64,000 bases of DNA from Actinomycetota bacterium (lineage in GTDB: Bacteria > Actinomycetota > Actinomycetes > Propionibacteriales > Propionibacteriaceae): contig JAIUOR010000015.1 of NCBI GenBank assembly GCA_020161795.1, positions 44,697-108,696 on the forward strand, read 5' to 3'. The notes beneath the pieces are model-generated. The model did not search any database and was not told the origin of the DNA. It saw only the letters and a list, made by a program, of their open reading frames with translations. Below are positions 35,981 to 44,368 of the stretch, in pieces. How positions within the stretch are numbered: the first letter of the stretch is position 1; every line of letters begins with the position of its first letter. The position numbers were made by a program, and so were the translations under genes.

Positions 35981-37345
35981 TCAGATCCTCACGCCGTCGA
36001 AGACCGGCTTGGCGTTGAAGGTGTGCTCGTCCAGGATGCCCTCGCGCTTGGCGACGATCGTGGGGACGAGTGCCTGACCGGTGACGTTGAGCGCGGTGCG
36101 GCCCATGTCGACGATCGAATCGACCGCAAGCAGCAGGCCGACGCCCTCCAGTGGCAGCCCCACCGTGGAGAGGGTCAGGGTCAGCATCACCGTGGCGCCG
36201 GTGGTCCCGGCCGTCGCCGCGGAGCCGAGCACCGACACGAACGCGATGAGCAGGTAGTGCGTCAGGTTCAGCTGGATGCCGTAGAACTGCGCGACGAAGA
36301 TCGCGGCGATGGCCGGGTAGATCGCGGCGCAGCCGTCCATCTTGGTGGTGGCGCCCAGCGGCACGGCGAAGCTGGCGTAGGACCGTGGGACGCCGAGATT
36401 GCGCTCGGTGACCTCCTGCGTGACCGGCAGCACGCCGATGGAGGAGCGGGTCACGAAGCCAAGGGTGATGACCGGCCACACGTTCTTGTAGAACTGGGCG
36501 ATGGAGAGGCCGTGGAAGCGCAGGATGAGCGGGTACACGATCGCCCACACCAGCACCAGGCCGACGTAGACGGCGGCCACGAAGACTCCCAGCGAGGCCA
36601 ATGAGGCCCACCCATAGGTCGCGATGGCCCGGCCGATCAGCGCGGCGGTACCGATCGGAGCCAGCCGGATCACCCACCACAGCACCTTCTGGACGACCGC
36701 CAGTGCCGACTCGGTGAAGCTGATGAAGCCGGACGCCTTCTCGCCGACCTTGAGGGCCGCGATGCCGAAGGCGATGGCCAGCACGATGATCTGGAGCACG
36801 TTGAAGCTGGGGCTGGCGGTGAAGCCGGTATCGGCCGTGCCCCGCACGCCCACCTCGAGACCGAGGAAGTTGCTCGGGATCAGACCGGTGAGGAAAGCGG
36901 TCCAGGAGCCGACCCGGCCGGGCTCGTCGGCTGCGTCACCGGAGACCCCGGCGGTCAGCCACGGGCTGGAGACGACGCCGATCAGAATGCCCAGAAGGAC
37001 CGACGCCGCCGCGGTGATCGCGAACCAGACCAGCGTCTGAACGGCGAGCCGGGCGGCATTGGTCACCTCGCGGAGGCGGGCGATCGAGCTGATGACGGCG
37101 GTGAAGACCAGCGGCACCACGAGCAGGCGCAGCAGGCCGACGTAGGCGCTGCCGATCTCACCGAGGGTGGTGGTCAGCCAGTTGGGCTGGTCGTCGACCT
37201 GGCCGATCGCCGCGGCGGTGAAGCCGAGCACGATGCCGACGATCAGGCCGATGACGATCTGGGTGCTGAATTTCGAGAGGGGATTGGTGGAGCGGGGCTT
37301 CTTGGCCAGGGCGTCGTCAGCCGTGACCTGCGGGGATGCAGACAT
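35981..37345 (-). CDS. Dicarboxylate/amino acid:cation symporter (DAACS family)
   Basis: A 454-residue transporter of the GltP/DctA/GltPh fold: LLRLLVVPLVFTAVISSIARL near residue 75, the helical hairpin ITLGFVTRSSIGVLPVT with the conserved serine-rich tip, FAVPLGATTKMDGCA, and the second hairpin SAATAGTTGATVMLTL followed by the substrate-binding VDSIVDMGRTALNVTG. The Asp and Asn in the last segment are the usual amino acid/Na ligands. It imports glutamate/aspartate-like or C4-dicarboxylate substrates. It starts at the ATG at 37345, after AAGTAGGA. Confidence 0.93.
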   Translation of the reverse strand: MSASPQVTADDALAKKPRSTNPLSKFSTQIVIGLIVGIVLGFTAAAIGQVDDQPNWLTTTLGEIGSAYVGLLRLLVVPLVFTAVISSIARLREVTNAARLAVQTLVWFAITAAASVLLGILIGVVSSPWLTAGVSGDAADEPGRVGSWTAFLTGLIPSNFLGLEVGVRGTADTGFTASPSFNVLQIIVLAIAFGIAALKVGEKASGFISFTESALAVVQKVLWWVIRLAPIGTAALIGRAIATYGWASLASLGVFVAAVYVGLVLVWAIVYPLILRFHGLSIAQFYKNVWPVITLGFVTRSSIGVLPVTQEVTERNLGVPRSYASFAVPLGATTKMDGCAAIYPAIAAIFVAQFYGIQLNLTHYLLIAFVSVLGSAATAGTTGATVMLTLTLSTVGLPLEGVGLLLAVDSIVDMGRTALNVTGQALVPTIVAKREGILDEHTFNAKPVFDGVRI

Positions 37346-37823
37346 GTTCCTACTTCTCTTGGGGAGGGTGACCTGAACAGGCCGGAATCGGCCGGTAACG
37401 GTCAGAGGGGTGCCCTTATGGACGGCGGGCGATTACGGTCCGGTGTCTCAGAGTCGACAGGCCGCGGAACACAGACGGCACAGGTCAGCCCAGGTGCGGG
37501 CTACCAGCGTCGCGTTCATGGGAGGTATTTGAGCATTGAACTGCCTGTCGCCGCAAGCATGTCCAGTCGCTGGACGCCCGCGGGAGTGTGTGCGGCGCAT
37601 CGGGCCACCAAACGCCGATCCCGCCAGGCCGTGGGCCAGGGGCACGGGCATCGACACCTGGCCAGGGGACGAGTCCGAGCTGGCCGAAGGCAGGAGGGGC
37701 GGCGTGCGGGGACAATGCCAGGAGGCCCGGCATCCGGTAGAATGGATCACCGAAAGCTCCCGGCGGGACGACCCGACGGTGAACCGACGAGCAGGGACGG
37801 CCCCGCAGAACGGGTTGAAATCC
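37346..37823. other. 478-bp intergenic region between divergent transporter genes
   Basis: I see no gene here. It holds GGCCG-GAAT-CGGCC (37380-37393) upstream of the symporter. A TAGAAT box at 37738-37743 would place a transcription start about 75 nt before the exchanger gene. That 5' leader is GC-rich, and I could not fit it to a known riboswitch. Several short open frames lack ribosome binding sites. Confidence 0.5.
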
Positions 37824-38975
37824 GTGCCCACCGTGTCCTTCCTGCGATCGGTACTCACCCCCGCCGCCCTCTTCCGGCTCGCGCTGGGGTGGGGCTCCTT
37901 CCTCGCTCTCCTGCTCGCCGGGCGTTTCCTTTCCCAATCCCTGCCGACTCCGGTGCTGGTCACCGTGCTCGCCGCGATCGTCGGGGTGATCATCGTCTGC
38001 GCTTTCGGCGTCGTCATCGAGGCAGAGCACCTCGCGCAGCGGCTGGGCGATCCCTACGGCACCCTGGTTCTCACGCTCTCGATCGTCATGATCGAGGTGA
38101 TCCTGATCTCGGCCGTCATGCTCGGCCCGGGCGACCATGCCACCATCGCCCGTGACTCCGTGATGGCGGTGTCGATGATCATCCTCAACCTGGTGATCGG
38201 GGTCGCGCTGCTCGCCGGCGGTCTGCGCCACCACGACCTACGGGCCAACCGCACCGGCGTCTCGACCTACCTCGCGCTGCTGGTGGTGCTGCTCGCCACC
38301 GCGTTCGCCCTGCCCGGCCTGATCGGCGATGCGGGCGCGTACCGTCCGGGTCAGGCGATCCCGATCGCCGTGCTCACCGTCGTCCTCTACGGATTCTTCC
38401 TCTACCGGCAGACCGGGGCGCAGCGCGCCGACTTCCAGGAGGTCGGCCGAAGCCGGGACATGGGAGCGGCGGCGTCGACGAAGGAACCGAAGCCGGCGAT
38501 CTCCGAGGTGCTGGCCCAGCACCGTCCGGAGATCATCGCCCGTACCGTACTGCTCGTGGCCACGGTGACCCCGATCGTGCTGCTCTCCCACGACATGGCC
38601 GTGCTGCTGGACAACGCCCTGGCCCGGGTCGGGGCGCCGGTGGCGCTCTCGGGCATCCTGATCGCGATGATCGTGTTCCTGCCCGAGACGATCACCACGA
38701 TCCGGGCGGCGCTGGGCGGGGAGATCCAGCGAGTGAGCAATCTCTGTCACGGAGCGCTGGTCTCCACCGTCGGCCTGACGATCCCGGCCGTGCTGACCAT
38801 CGGACTGCTCACCGGGCAGACGGTCCTCCTCGCCGAGGATCCGGTCAATCTCGTGCTGCTCGGCGTGACGTTGCTGCTCACCCTCGCCACCTTCGGCGGG
38901 CGGCGGGTGAACGCCGTCCACGGTGCGGTGCACCTGATGGTCTTCGTGCTCTACGGCCTGGCGGTGTTCCACTAG
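37824..38975 (+). CDS. ChaA-type Ca2+(Na+)/H+ antiporter
   Basis: A 383-residue protein with about eleven helices of the CaCA superfamily. GVVIEAEHLAQRLGDPYGTLVLTLSIVMIEVILIS is the first alpha repeat, with its acidic residue in the MIEV segment. LIAMIVFLPETITTIRAALGGEIQRVSNLCHGALVSTVGLTIPAV is the second, with LPE. The pattern follows E. coli ChaA. It exports calcium or sodium in exchange for protons. The start is uncertain: I chose the GTG at 37824; the GTG at 37779 and the TTG at 37815 are also possible. Confidence 0.88.
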   Translation: MPTVSFLRSVLTPAALFRLALGWGSFLALLLAGRFLSQSLPTPVLVTVLAAIVGVIIVCAFGVVIEAEHLAQRLGDPYGTLVLTLSIVMIEVILISAVMLGPGDHATIARDSVMAVSMIILNLVIGVALLAGGLRHHDLRANRTGVSTYLALLVVLLATAFALPGLIGDAGAYRPGQAIPIAVLTVVLYGFFLYRQTGAQRADFQEVGRSRDMGAAASTKEPKPAISEVLAQHRPEIIARTVLLVATVTPIVLLSHDMAVLLDNALARVGAPVALSGILIAMIVFLPETITTIRAALGGEIQRVSNLCHGALVSTVGLTIPAVLTIGLLTGQTVLLAEDPVNLVLLGVTLLLTLATFGGRRVNAVHGAVHLMVFVLYGLAVFH

Positions 38976-39096
38976 CGGCTCCGGCTGCACCCGGTCGCCC
39001 GGCAGGATCGTGGCTGCCGAGAGGGAGGCCGCCGGCGTGCTGATCTCGAATCCAGCTCATTCCCCGCAACTCATCGAGAAGCCGAAGGGCCAGGTC

Positions 39097-39741
39097 TCAC
39101 TCGAGGCGATGCCCCAGCTCGCCCAGGATGATCTCCAGGCCGTCCTCGAACTGTCGGGAGAAGGAATACTCGCCCGATGCGGTCAGGTGCTGGACCAGTT
39201 CGGCCAGATGGGGGTACTCGCTCAGCAGGGGAGCGACTTCCGCCGCGAAGTCCACCGCGTCCGTGGTGGTGCTGGGGTCGAACGGCAGGTTGCGTTCGGT
39301 GAGCGCGAAGCCGTACACGTAGGCATCGATAACCGAGAATGCCCGGGCTGCCAGGTCGATCGAGAAGCCTCCGTCCCGTAGGCAGCCGATCACCGCATCA
39401 TGGTGCCGCAGCAGGGCCGGGCCGGGAGCGCTGCGTGAGTCGATCAGCGTGAGGGCCCAGGGGTGGTCCACCAGGACGCGGCGGGCGGAGCCTGCCCGCC
39501 GGCGCATGCCGTCCTGCCAGGAGTCCGTGGTGGCCGGCAGCTCTATCTGGGCGAAGACCCAGTCGACCAGGGCGTCCAGCAGCGCATCCTTGTTCGCGAT
39601 GTGGTGGTAGAGCGACATCGCCTCGACGCCGAGCTGCCTGCCGACGTTGCGCATGCTGATCGCGGCGAACCCGCCATGGTCGGCGACCTCGACCGCTGCC
39701 TCGATGATGCGGGGCCCGCTGAGCGGCCGGCCTTCTCCCAT
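39097..39741 (-). CDS. TetR-family transcriptional regulator
   Basis: A 214-residue regulator. The N-terminal helix-turn-helix is IIEAAVEVADHGGFAAISMRNVGRQLGVEAMSLYHHIANKDALLDAL (residues about 12-58). The C-terminal ligand-binding domain is of the TetR_C type, beginning at RRRAGSARRVLVDHPWALTLI. It is divergent from a quinone reductase-like gene. Two identical-architecture palindromes lie between them, so it probably represses both itself and the reductase. Confidence 0.93.
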   Translation of the reverse strand: MGEGRPLSGPRIIEAAVEVADHGGFAAISMRNVGRQLGVEAMSLYHHIANKDALLDALVDWVFAQIELPATTDSWQDGMRRRAGSARRVLVDHPWALTLIDSRSAPGPALLRHHDAVIGCLRDGGFSIDLAARAFSVIDAYVYGFALTERNLPFDPSTTTDAVDFAAEVAPLLSEYPHLAELVQHLTASGEYSFSRQFEDGLEIILGELGHRLE

Positions 39742-39757
39742 CTTCCCTCCTTGTGAT

Positions 39758-39802
39758 CTTACGTCTGTAAGGCTACCCTCTTGGCAGGCTTACACCCGTA
39801 AG
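39758..39802. promoter_or_regulatory. Two CTTAC-N4-GTAAG operators (TetR)
   Basis: CTTACGTCTGTAAG (39758-39771) and CTTACACCCGTAAG (39789-39802) share 5-bp arms and a 4-bp spacer. Their centres are 31 bp apart, about three helical turns. They occupy the space between the divergent TetR and reductase genes; the second overlaps the reductase ribosome binding site AAGGAG. Confidence 0.75.
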
Positions 39803-39809
39803 GAGAGCA

Positions 39810-40778
39810 ATGGAATCTCAGATGATGGCGGCTTCGATCGACGGCTATGGTCCGCCCGAGGTGATCACGGTTCGCGCCGCGCCGATCCCCGTTCCTCGTG
39901 CCGGCGAGGTGCGGGTCCGGGTCGCCGCGGCCGCAGTCACCTCCGGGGATGCGCGTATCCGGGCCGCGCGGTTCCCGCGGGGGTTCGGGTTCCTCGCCCG
40001 ACTGGGCATAGGTGTCCGCCGTCCACGGGCGAAGGTGCCCGGGGTGGTGTTTTCCGGACGGGTCGAGCAACTCGGCGAGGGGGTGACGAGCTTCGCGCTC
40101 GGCGATCAGGTCGCGGGGATGACGGGCGGCCGGTTCGGCGCGCACGCCGAGCAGGTCGTGGTGCCGGCCACCGCGCTGGCCGGCAAGCCCGATGCCGTCT
40201 CGCACGTCGACGCCGCCGGAATCCTGTTCGGCGGTACCGCAGCCCTGCATTTCCTGCGGGACCGTGCGCGGGTGGGTGCCGGGCAGAGTGTGCTGGTCAA
40301 CGGGGGCTCGGGTTCGGTCGGCTCAAGTGCGGTTCAGCTGGCACGGCACTTCGGAGCGACCGTGACTGCGATCAGCAGCGTCGGCAACCATCCGCTGCTG
40401 CAGAAGCTCGGAGCGCAGCAGGTCGTCGACTATCGGTCGACTCCAGTGGCGAGCCTGGAGGAGCGGTTCGACGCGGTCTTCGATGCCGTCGGCAACGTGC
40501 GCCGTGCCCAGGGGCTGCGACTCCTGAACCCGGGTGGGTCGCTGATCCTGGCCGTCGCCAGTCTGTGGGAGACGGTGAGTGCGCGAGGCCGGGTCTTCGC
40601 CGGTCCTGCCCCGGAACGAAGTGAGGACTTCGCCTTCCTGCTGGACCTCGTGGCCCGGGGCGTGCTCGATCCCCTTGTCGAGACGGTAGGGGGTCTCGAT
40701 GCGCTTCCCGAGGCGCATCGTCGCATCGACACTGGCCGGAAGATCGGCAATCTGGTGATCCTTCCGCACGCCGCCTAG
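39810..40778 (+). CDS. NADPH:quinone reductase-like medium-chain dehydrogenase
   Basis: A 322-residue zinc-free MDR protein. GEVRVRVAAAAVTSGDARIRAARFPRGF is the N-terminal part, FSGRVEQLGEGVTSFALGDQVAGM follows, and the NADPH-binding motif is VNGGSGSVGSSAVQLARHFGATV. The C-terminus matches quinone/enoyl reductases of the AdhP/QOR group. It probably reduces quinones or reactive enones. AAGGAG lies 5 nt before the ATG. It is under a divergent TetR regulator, a common arrangement for inducible detoxification. Confidence 0.92.
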   Translation: MESQMMAASIDGYGPPEVITVRAAPIPVPRAGEVRVRVAAAAVTSGDARIRAARFPRGFGFLARLGIGVRRPRAKVPGVVFSGRVEQLGEGVTSFALGDQVAGMTGGRFGAHAEQVVVPATALAGKPDAVSHVDAAGILFGGTAALHFLRDRARVGAGQSVLVNGGSGSVGSSAVQLARHFGATVTAISSVGNHPLLQKLGAQQVVDYRSTPVASLEERFDAVFDAVGNVRRAQGLRLLNPGGSLILAVASLWETVSARGRVFAGPAPERSEDFAFLLDLVARGVLDPLVETVGGLDALPEAHRRIDTGRKIGNLVILPHAA

Positions 40779-40804
40779 GGTCGCCCACGGGTTCATTCGT
40801 GGTG

Positions 40805-42001
40805 TCAGATCCTGAGGTCGAGGACGAGACCACGGAGTTGGTAGCCCTCGATCAGATTGTCCCAGGCGAGGGTGGGCTCGGCGGTGATCCGGGGACGCAG
40901 GGCGAGCAGGCGGGTGAGCAGCAGGTCGGTCTCCAGCAGGGCCAGGGGCTGGCCGGGGCAACGGTGGGCGCCGTCGCCGAAGCTGAGCCCGGCGGCGTTC
41001 ACCCCGGCGGGGAGCGGACGGGCCGGGCACAGGTCGAGCGGATCGTCGCCGACCGCCTCGGGGTCGGCGTTGGCCGGGCGCAGGCACAGGTCGACCAGGT
41101 CTCCGGCCGGGATCGTCCACGTCCGGTCGCCCTCGGTCAGCTCGATCGGGGCAGTGACCCGCCGGTAGAGATGGCCGACCACCGGCTCCAGCCGGATCAC
41201 CTCGTTCAGGATCGCGAACCGCTCGGGCTGCCCGGCCACCAGGTACCGGTCGAGCAGGGCGGGATGCCGCAGCAGGTGCCAGACGCACATCACGATGAAC
41301 TCCCGGGTCGTCACCATGCCGGCGGTGCCGTAGGTGACGCACTCCACCAGGATGTCGGCGTTGCCGTAGCCCTCGTCGAGCAGGTGGCTGATCACGTCGC
41401 CCTGCCGCTCCCTGAGCCGGGCGCGGATCGCCGGCCGGACATCGGCCAGGTAGAACCGGCCGATCGGCAGCAGCGCGTTGACGGCGGCCCGCGCCCACAT
41501 CGCGCGGGTGCGACCGAAGTCGGGACGGGTGACGTCCACCGGCGGCTGGTTGAAGAAGCTCACCAGCCGGCGGGCCATCGCCGGCACCGGCGCATGGGTG
41601 AGCCCGACCACCTCGGCGGTCACCTCGACGGTGTAGCGCAGCGCCAGCTCGTCCAGCTGGCACGAGCCGGTGCTGCGCGCCCGGTCGAGCAGGCGATCGG
41701 CACAGGACGCCGCCTGCGCGGCGTACCGCTCCTCGACCACCTTCGGCGCGAAGAACCGCGCCACCTTGCTCCGCTGCTCGTCGTGCAGTGGCCCGTCCGA
41801 GACCAGGATCGGGTGGTGCCGCAGGTAGTCCTTCGGGATCGCCTCGGCGGTGAATCCGGCCTGCGCGGTCGCGTCCCGCGCCCGCAGCACCTGCCTGGCA
41901 ACCGCCAGCGACCGGATCCGCCAGACCGCGCCCTCCCGGTCGACCCGCGGGCTGTCGCGCTCGTCCGGCTTCCTGGCCCGGCGCCGGTCCCGTCCGCTCA
42001 T
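40805..42001 (-). CDS. Cytochrome P450, candidate carotenoid hydroxylase
   Basis: A 398-residue bacterial P450. The haem-binding loop is FGDGAHRCPGQPLALLE with the Cys ligand near residue 345, the K-helix ExxR is NEVIRLEPV, and the I-helix contains TAGMVTTREF. It lacks a membrane anchor and so is a soluble class I enzyme. It overlaps the photolyase stop by 1 nt (TGATG) and is the last gene of litR-phr-P450. In isorenieratene clusters of Brevibacterium a P450 is linked to hydroxylated aromatic carotenoids; that role here is inferred from position. Confidence 0.9.
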   Translation of the reverse strand: MSGRDRRRARKPDERDSPRVDREGAVWRIRSLAVARQVLRARDATAQAGFTAEAIPKDYLRHHPILVSDGPLHDEQRSKVARFFAPKVVEERYAAQAASCADRLLDRARSTGSCQLDELALRYTVEVTAEVVGLTHAPVPAMARRLVSFFNQPPVDVTRPDFGRTRAMWARAAVNALLPIGRFYLADVRPAIRARLRERQGDVISHLLDEGYGNADILVECVTYGTAGMVTTREFIVMCVWHLLRHPALLDRYLVAGQPERFAILNEVIRLEPVVGHLYRRVTAPIELTEGDRTWTIPAGDLVDLCLRPANADPEAVGDDPLDLCPARPLPAGVNAAGLSFGDGAHRCPGQPLALLETDLLLTRLLALRPRITAEPTLAWDNLIEGYQLRGLVLDLRI

Positions 42002-43377
42002 CACCTGCCCACCGCCAGCCGGTAGCGGGTGAGCGCCTCGGCGCGCTCGGTGGCGTGGTCGAGGATTCGGGCGGGGTAGCCGTGGAGGTGCCCGGCCGGG
42101 TGGTCCCACGGGCGCAACGCCGCCGGCCCGGGCAGATGGGCCAGTTCGGGGATGTGGCGGCGGACGTAGCCCCCGTCGCGGTCGGCTGCCGCCGCCTGGG
42201 TGACCGGATTGAAGACCCGGTGGTAGGGAGCCGCGTCCGTCCCGGTTCCCGCCACCCACTGCCAGTTGTGGGTGTTGGACGCGACGTCGTAGTCGATCAG
42301 GTGCTCCCGGAAGTGCCGCGCGCCGAGCCGCCAGGGCAGATGAAGATCCTTGAGCAGGAAGCTGGCCACCACCATCCGGACCCGGTTCGGCAGCCAGCCC
42401 TCGGCCAGCAACTGCCGCATCCCGGCATCGACCAGCGGGTAGCCGGTGCGCCCCGCCCGCCAGGCGTCGTAGCGGGAGCCCGGCTCGTCGAACGCCATCC
42501 CGGCCAGCGCCGGGACCAGGTCCGAGGCCAGCGAGTCCGGGTGGTGCCACAGCACGTCGGCGTAGAACTCCCGCCAGGCGAGCTCGGAGACGAACTTCGC
42601 CGCGCCCGGATCCCTCCGTCCGGCCAGGTCGGCCAGCAGCGTCCGGGGATGCAGCACCCCCAGTGCCAGGTACGGGGAAAGCCGGGAGGTGGACCGCAGG
42701 TCGGCCCGATCGCGCTCCTCGGCATAGCTGTCGAGCCGTTCGTCGCGGAACTCACGCCACGCCCGAAGCGCTGCCGCCTCCCCGGCAGCTGGCAACCGGA
42801 TCGGGCAACTCGTCAGCCAGCTCTCCAGTATCGCCGACGCCTCCGGCTGGATCCATGGCCTGAGGGCGGGGCCGTGGAGCGGGCCTGGGTCGACGGCGGG
42901 ACCGGCCGGATCCGGCCAGCCGCGCGCTCGCCAGGCCCTCTCGAAGGGGGTGAACACGCGGTAGCCGCGACCGGCGAGGTTGCGCACCCGTCCGGGCGTG
43001 ACGGCGTAGGGGGAGCCGGTGGCCAGCCAGCCGACGCCCGTCTCCGCCAGTGCCTCGGCGACCCGATCGTCGCGCGCCCGGCCGTCCGGTGCGGTCTCGG
43101 TGGTGACCTGGACGGCGGTCGCGCCCACCTCGTGTGCCAGTGCGGCAAGCACCTCGGCCGGGTCTCCGAGCCGGACGCACAGCCGCCCGCCGAAGGACTC
43201 CGCGGTGGCTCGCAGCGTCGCCGCCAGCCACGCCAGTCTGCCTGGTCCCGCGCCGGCCAGCTCGTGGGGATCGAGCACATGGACCGGCAGCACGCCGCCC
43301 GCCGCCGCGGCTGCCGCCAGGGCGGGGTGGTCGTGGCGTCGCAGGTCGCGGCGCAGCCAGAGCAGGGTGGTGGTCAC
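42001..43377 (-). CDS. phr: Deoxyribodipyrimidine photolyase
   Basis: A 458-residue photolyase/cryptochrome family protein. The N-terminal antenna domain begins TTTLLWLRRDLRRHDHPALAAA. The FAD domain contains WREFYADVLWHH, TGYPLVDAGMRQLLAEGWLPNRVRMVVASFLLKDLHLPWR and DYDVASNTHNWQWVAGTGTDAAPYHRVFNP, with the conserved Trp residues of CPD photolyases. It repairs UV dimers using light. It overlaps litR by 4 nt (GTGA). Coexpression with a B12 light sensor and divergence from carotenoid genes make a photoprotection unit. Confidence 0.95.
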   Translation of the reverse strand: MTTTLLWLRRDLRRHDHPALAAAAAAGGVLPVHVLDPHELAGAGPGRLAWLAATLRATAESFGGRLCVRLGDPAEVLAALAHEVGATAVQVTTETAPDGRARDDRVAEALAETGVGWLATGSPYAVTPGRVRNLAGRGYRVFTPFERAWRARGWPDPAGPAVDPGPLHGPALRPWIQPEASAILESWLTSCPIRLPAAGEAAALRAWREFRDERLDSYAEERDRADLRSTSRLSPYLALGVLHPRTLLADLAGRRDPGAAKFVSELAWREFYADVLWHHPDSLASDLVPALAGMAFDEPGSRYDAWRAGRTGYPLVDAGMRQLLAEGWLPNRVRMVVASFLLKDLHLPWRLGARHFREHLIDYDVASNTHNWQWVAGTGTDAAPYHRVFNPVTQAAAADRDGGYVRRHIPELAHLPGPAALRPWDHPAGHLHGYPARILDHATERAEALTRYRLAVGR

Positions 43378-44225
43378 GGCGCCGCGATCGAGCGCGCGAC
43401 ATCCTGCGCCGCCGCCGCGATCCGGTGCCCCAGCTGCCGGGTGCCGGGCGGAGCGAGGTGCTGGAACCGCCCGCCCACCGCCAACGGCACCGACGGATGC
43501 GCGGCCTGCAGCCGCTCCGCGAGCGCCGCCACCCGCCGGGTGTCGCCGCGGCGGGGGATCGCGGTGATGCTGACCACGGCACCGGTGGTCGCCAGCGCGT
43601 CCGCCCAGGCTGAGGCGGGCACATCGGCGCCGAGGTAGATGGTGGCCACGCCGGCCCGGCGCAGCGCCACCGCGAACGCCATAAGCCCGAGCTCGTGGGT
43701 GACGCCGGCGGGTGCGCCGACGATCGCCGGGGCGGTCGCCGGATTCGGGCCGACCGCGTCGAAGGCGGCGGCGAGCCGGCGCATGACGACGTTGGCGACC
43801 AGGTGTTCCCCGGCCTCGGAGATGGTGCCGGACGCCCAGGCCTCACCGACCCGGACCAGGGTGGGCATCAGCCAGTCGTCGACCACCGCCTCGTAGCTGC
43901 GCAGCGCGAACTGCTCGTCGATGATGCGCTTGGCGACGGTCGCGTCCAGCCGGGTCAGCGATTCGATCAACTCGGCGGCGGCGTCCGGTTCCCCCGCCGT
44001 CTCCTCGTCCGCTCGCCGCCGCAGTTCCACCGACGCCTCGCGGGGAGACAGCCCCGAGGAGACGAGCTGCTTCATGGTCCGGATCCGGTGCAGGGCCTCG
44101 TCGCCGTAGTCCCGGTAGCCGCCCCGCGTGCGAGAGGGCTGGAAGACCCCGTAGCGGCGCTCCCAGGCCCTCAGCGTGTGCTCGGCGACGCCGGTGAGTT
44201 GCGCAGCCTGACTGATCGTGACCAT
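43374..44225 (-). CDS. litR: LitR/CarH-type MerR regulator with cobalamin-binding domain
   Basis: A 283-residue regulator. A MerR helix-turn-helix (residues 1-70, VTISQAAQLTGVAEHTLRAWERRYG) is followed by the four-helix cap with W130 and E140-H141 (the W-x9-EH motif), then a B12-binding Rossmann domain with lower-ligand H177 in GVTHELG. This is the architecture of CarH/LitR, which bind DNA in the dark with adenosylcobalamin and release it in light to induce carotenoid genes. Residue 131 is Ala where Thermus CarH, from memory, has the light-adduct His132. It is divergent from the crt operon and starts at 44225. Confidence 0.9.
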   Translation of the reverse strand: MVTISQAAQLTGVAEHTLRAWERRYGVFQPSRTRGGYRDYGDEALHRIRTMKQLVSSGLSPREASVELRRRADEETAGEPDAAAELIESLTRLDATVAKRIIDEQFALRSYEAVVDDWLMPTLVRVGEAWASGTISEAGEHLVANVVMRRLAAAFDAVGPNPATAPAIVGAPAGVTHELGLMAFAVALRRAGVATIYLGADVPASAWADALATTGAVVSITAIPRRGDTRRVAALAERLQAAHPSVPLAVGGRFQHLAPPGTRQLGHRIAAAAQDVARSIAAP

Positions 44226-44301
44226 CTCGCAGCGAGTCTAGGGTTTGCGCCGCCGTGGGTCACGTCCGCCCGCCGGTGATGTGCAATGTTGCTACCTCAG
44301 C

Positions 44302-44344
44302 TTGTCTAAGGTTGCCCGGTGAGGCAGGCTATTTGTCTAGAGTT
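44302..44344 (+). promoter_or_regulatory. Direct repeats TTGTCTARRGTT, putative LitR operator and crt promoter
   Basis: TTGTCTAAGGTT (44302-44313) and TTGTCTAGAGTT (44333-44344) are 31 bp apart, three helical turns. The second contains a TAGAGT -10-like box (44338-44343), about 25 nt before the proposed TTG start of tspO. Direct repeats on one DNA face suit a CarH-type tetramer covering the promoter. Confidence 0.55.
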
Positions 44345-44368
44345 ATTGGGACTGAATGGGAGAAAGCG

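Noticed and set aside
37738..37823. yybP-ykoY (manganese) or other metal riboswitch before the ChaA-like gene
   Set aside because: The leader is GC-rich and the gene family is suggestive, but I could not match the conserved loop sequences or a convincing three-way junction.
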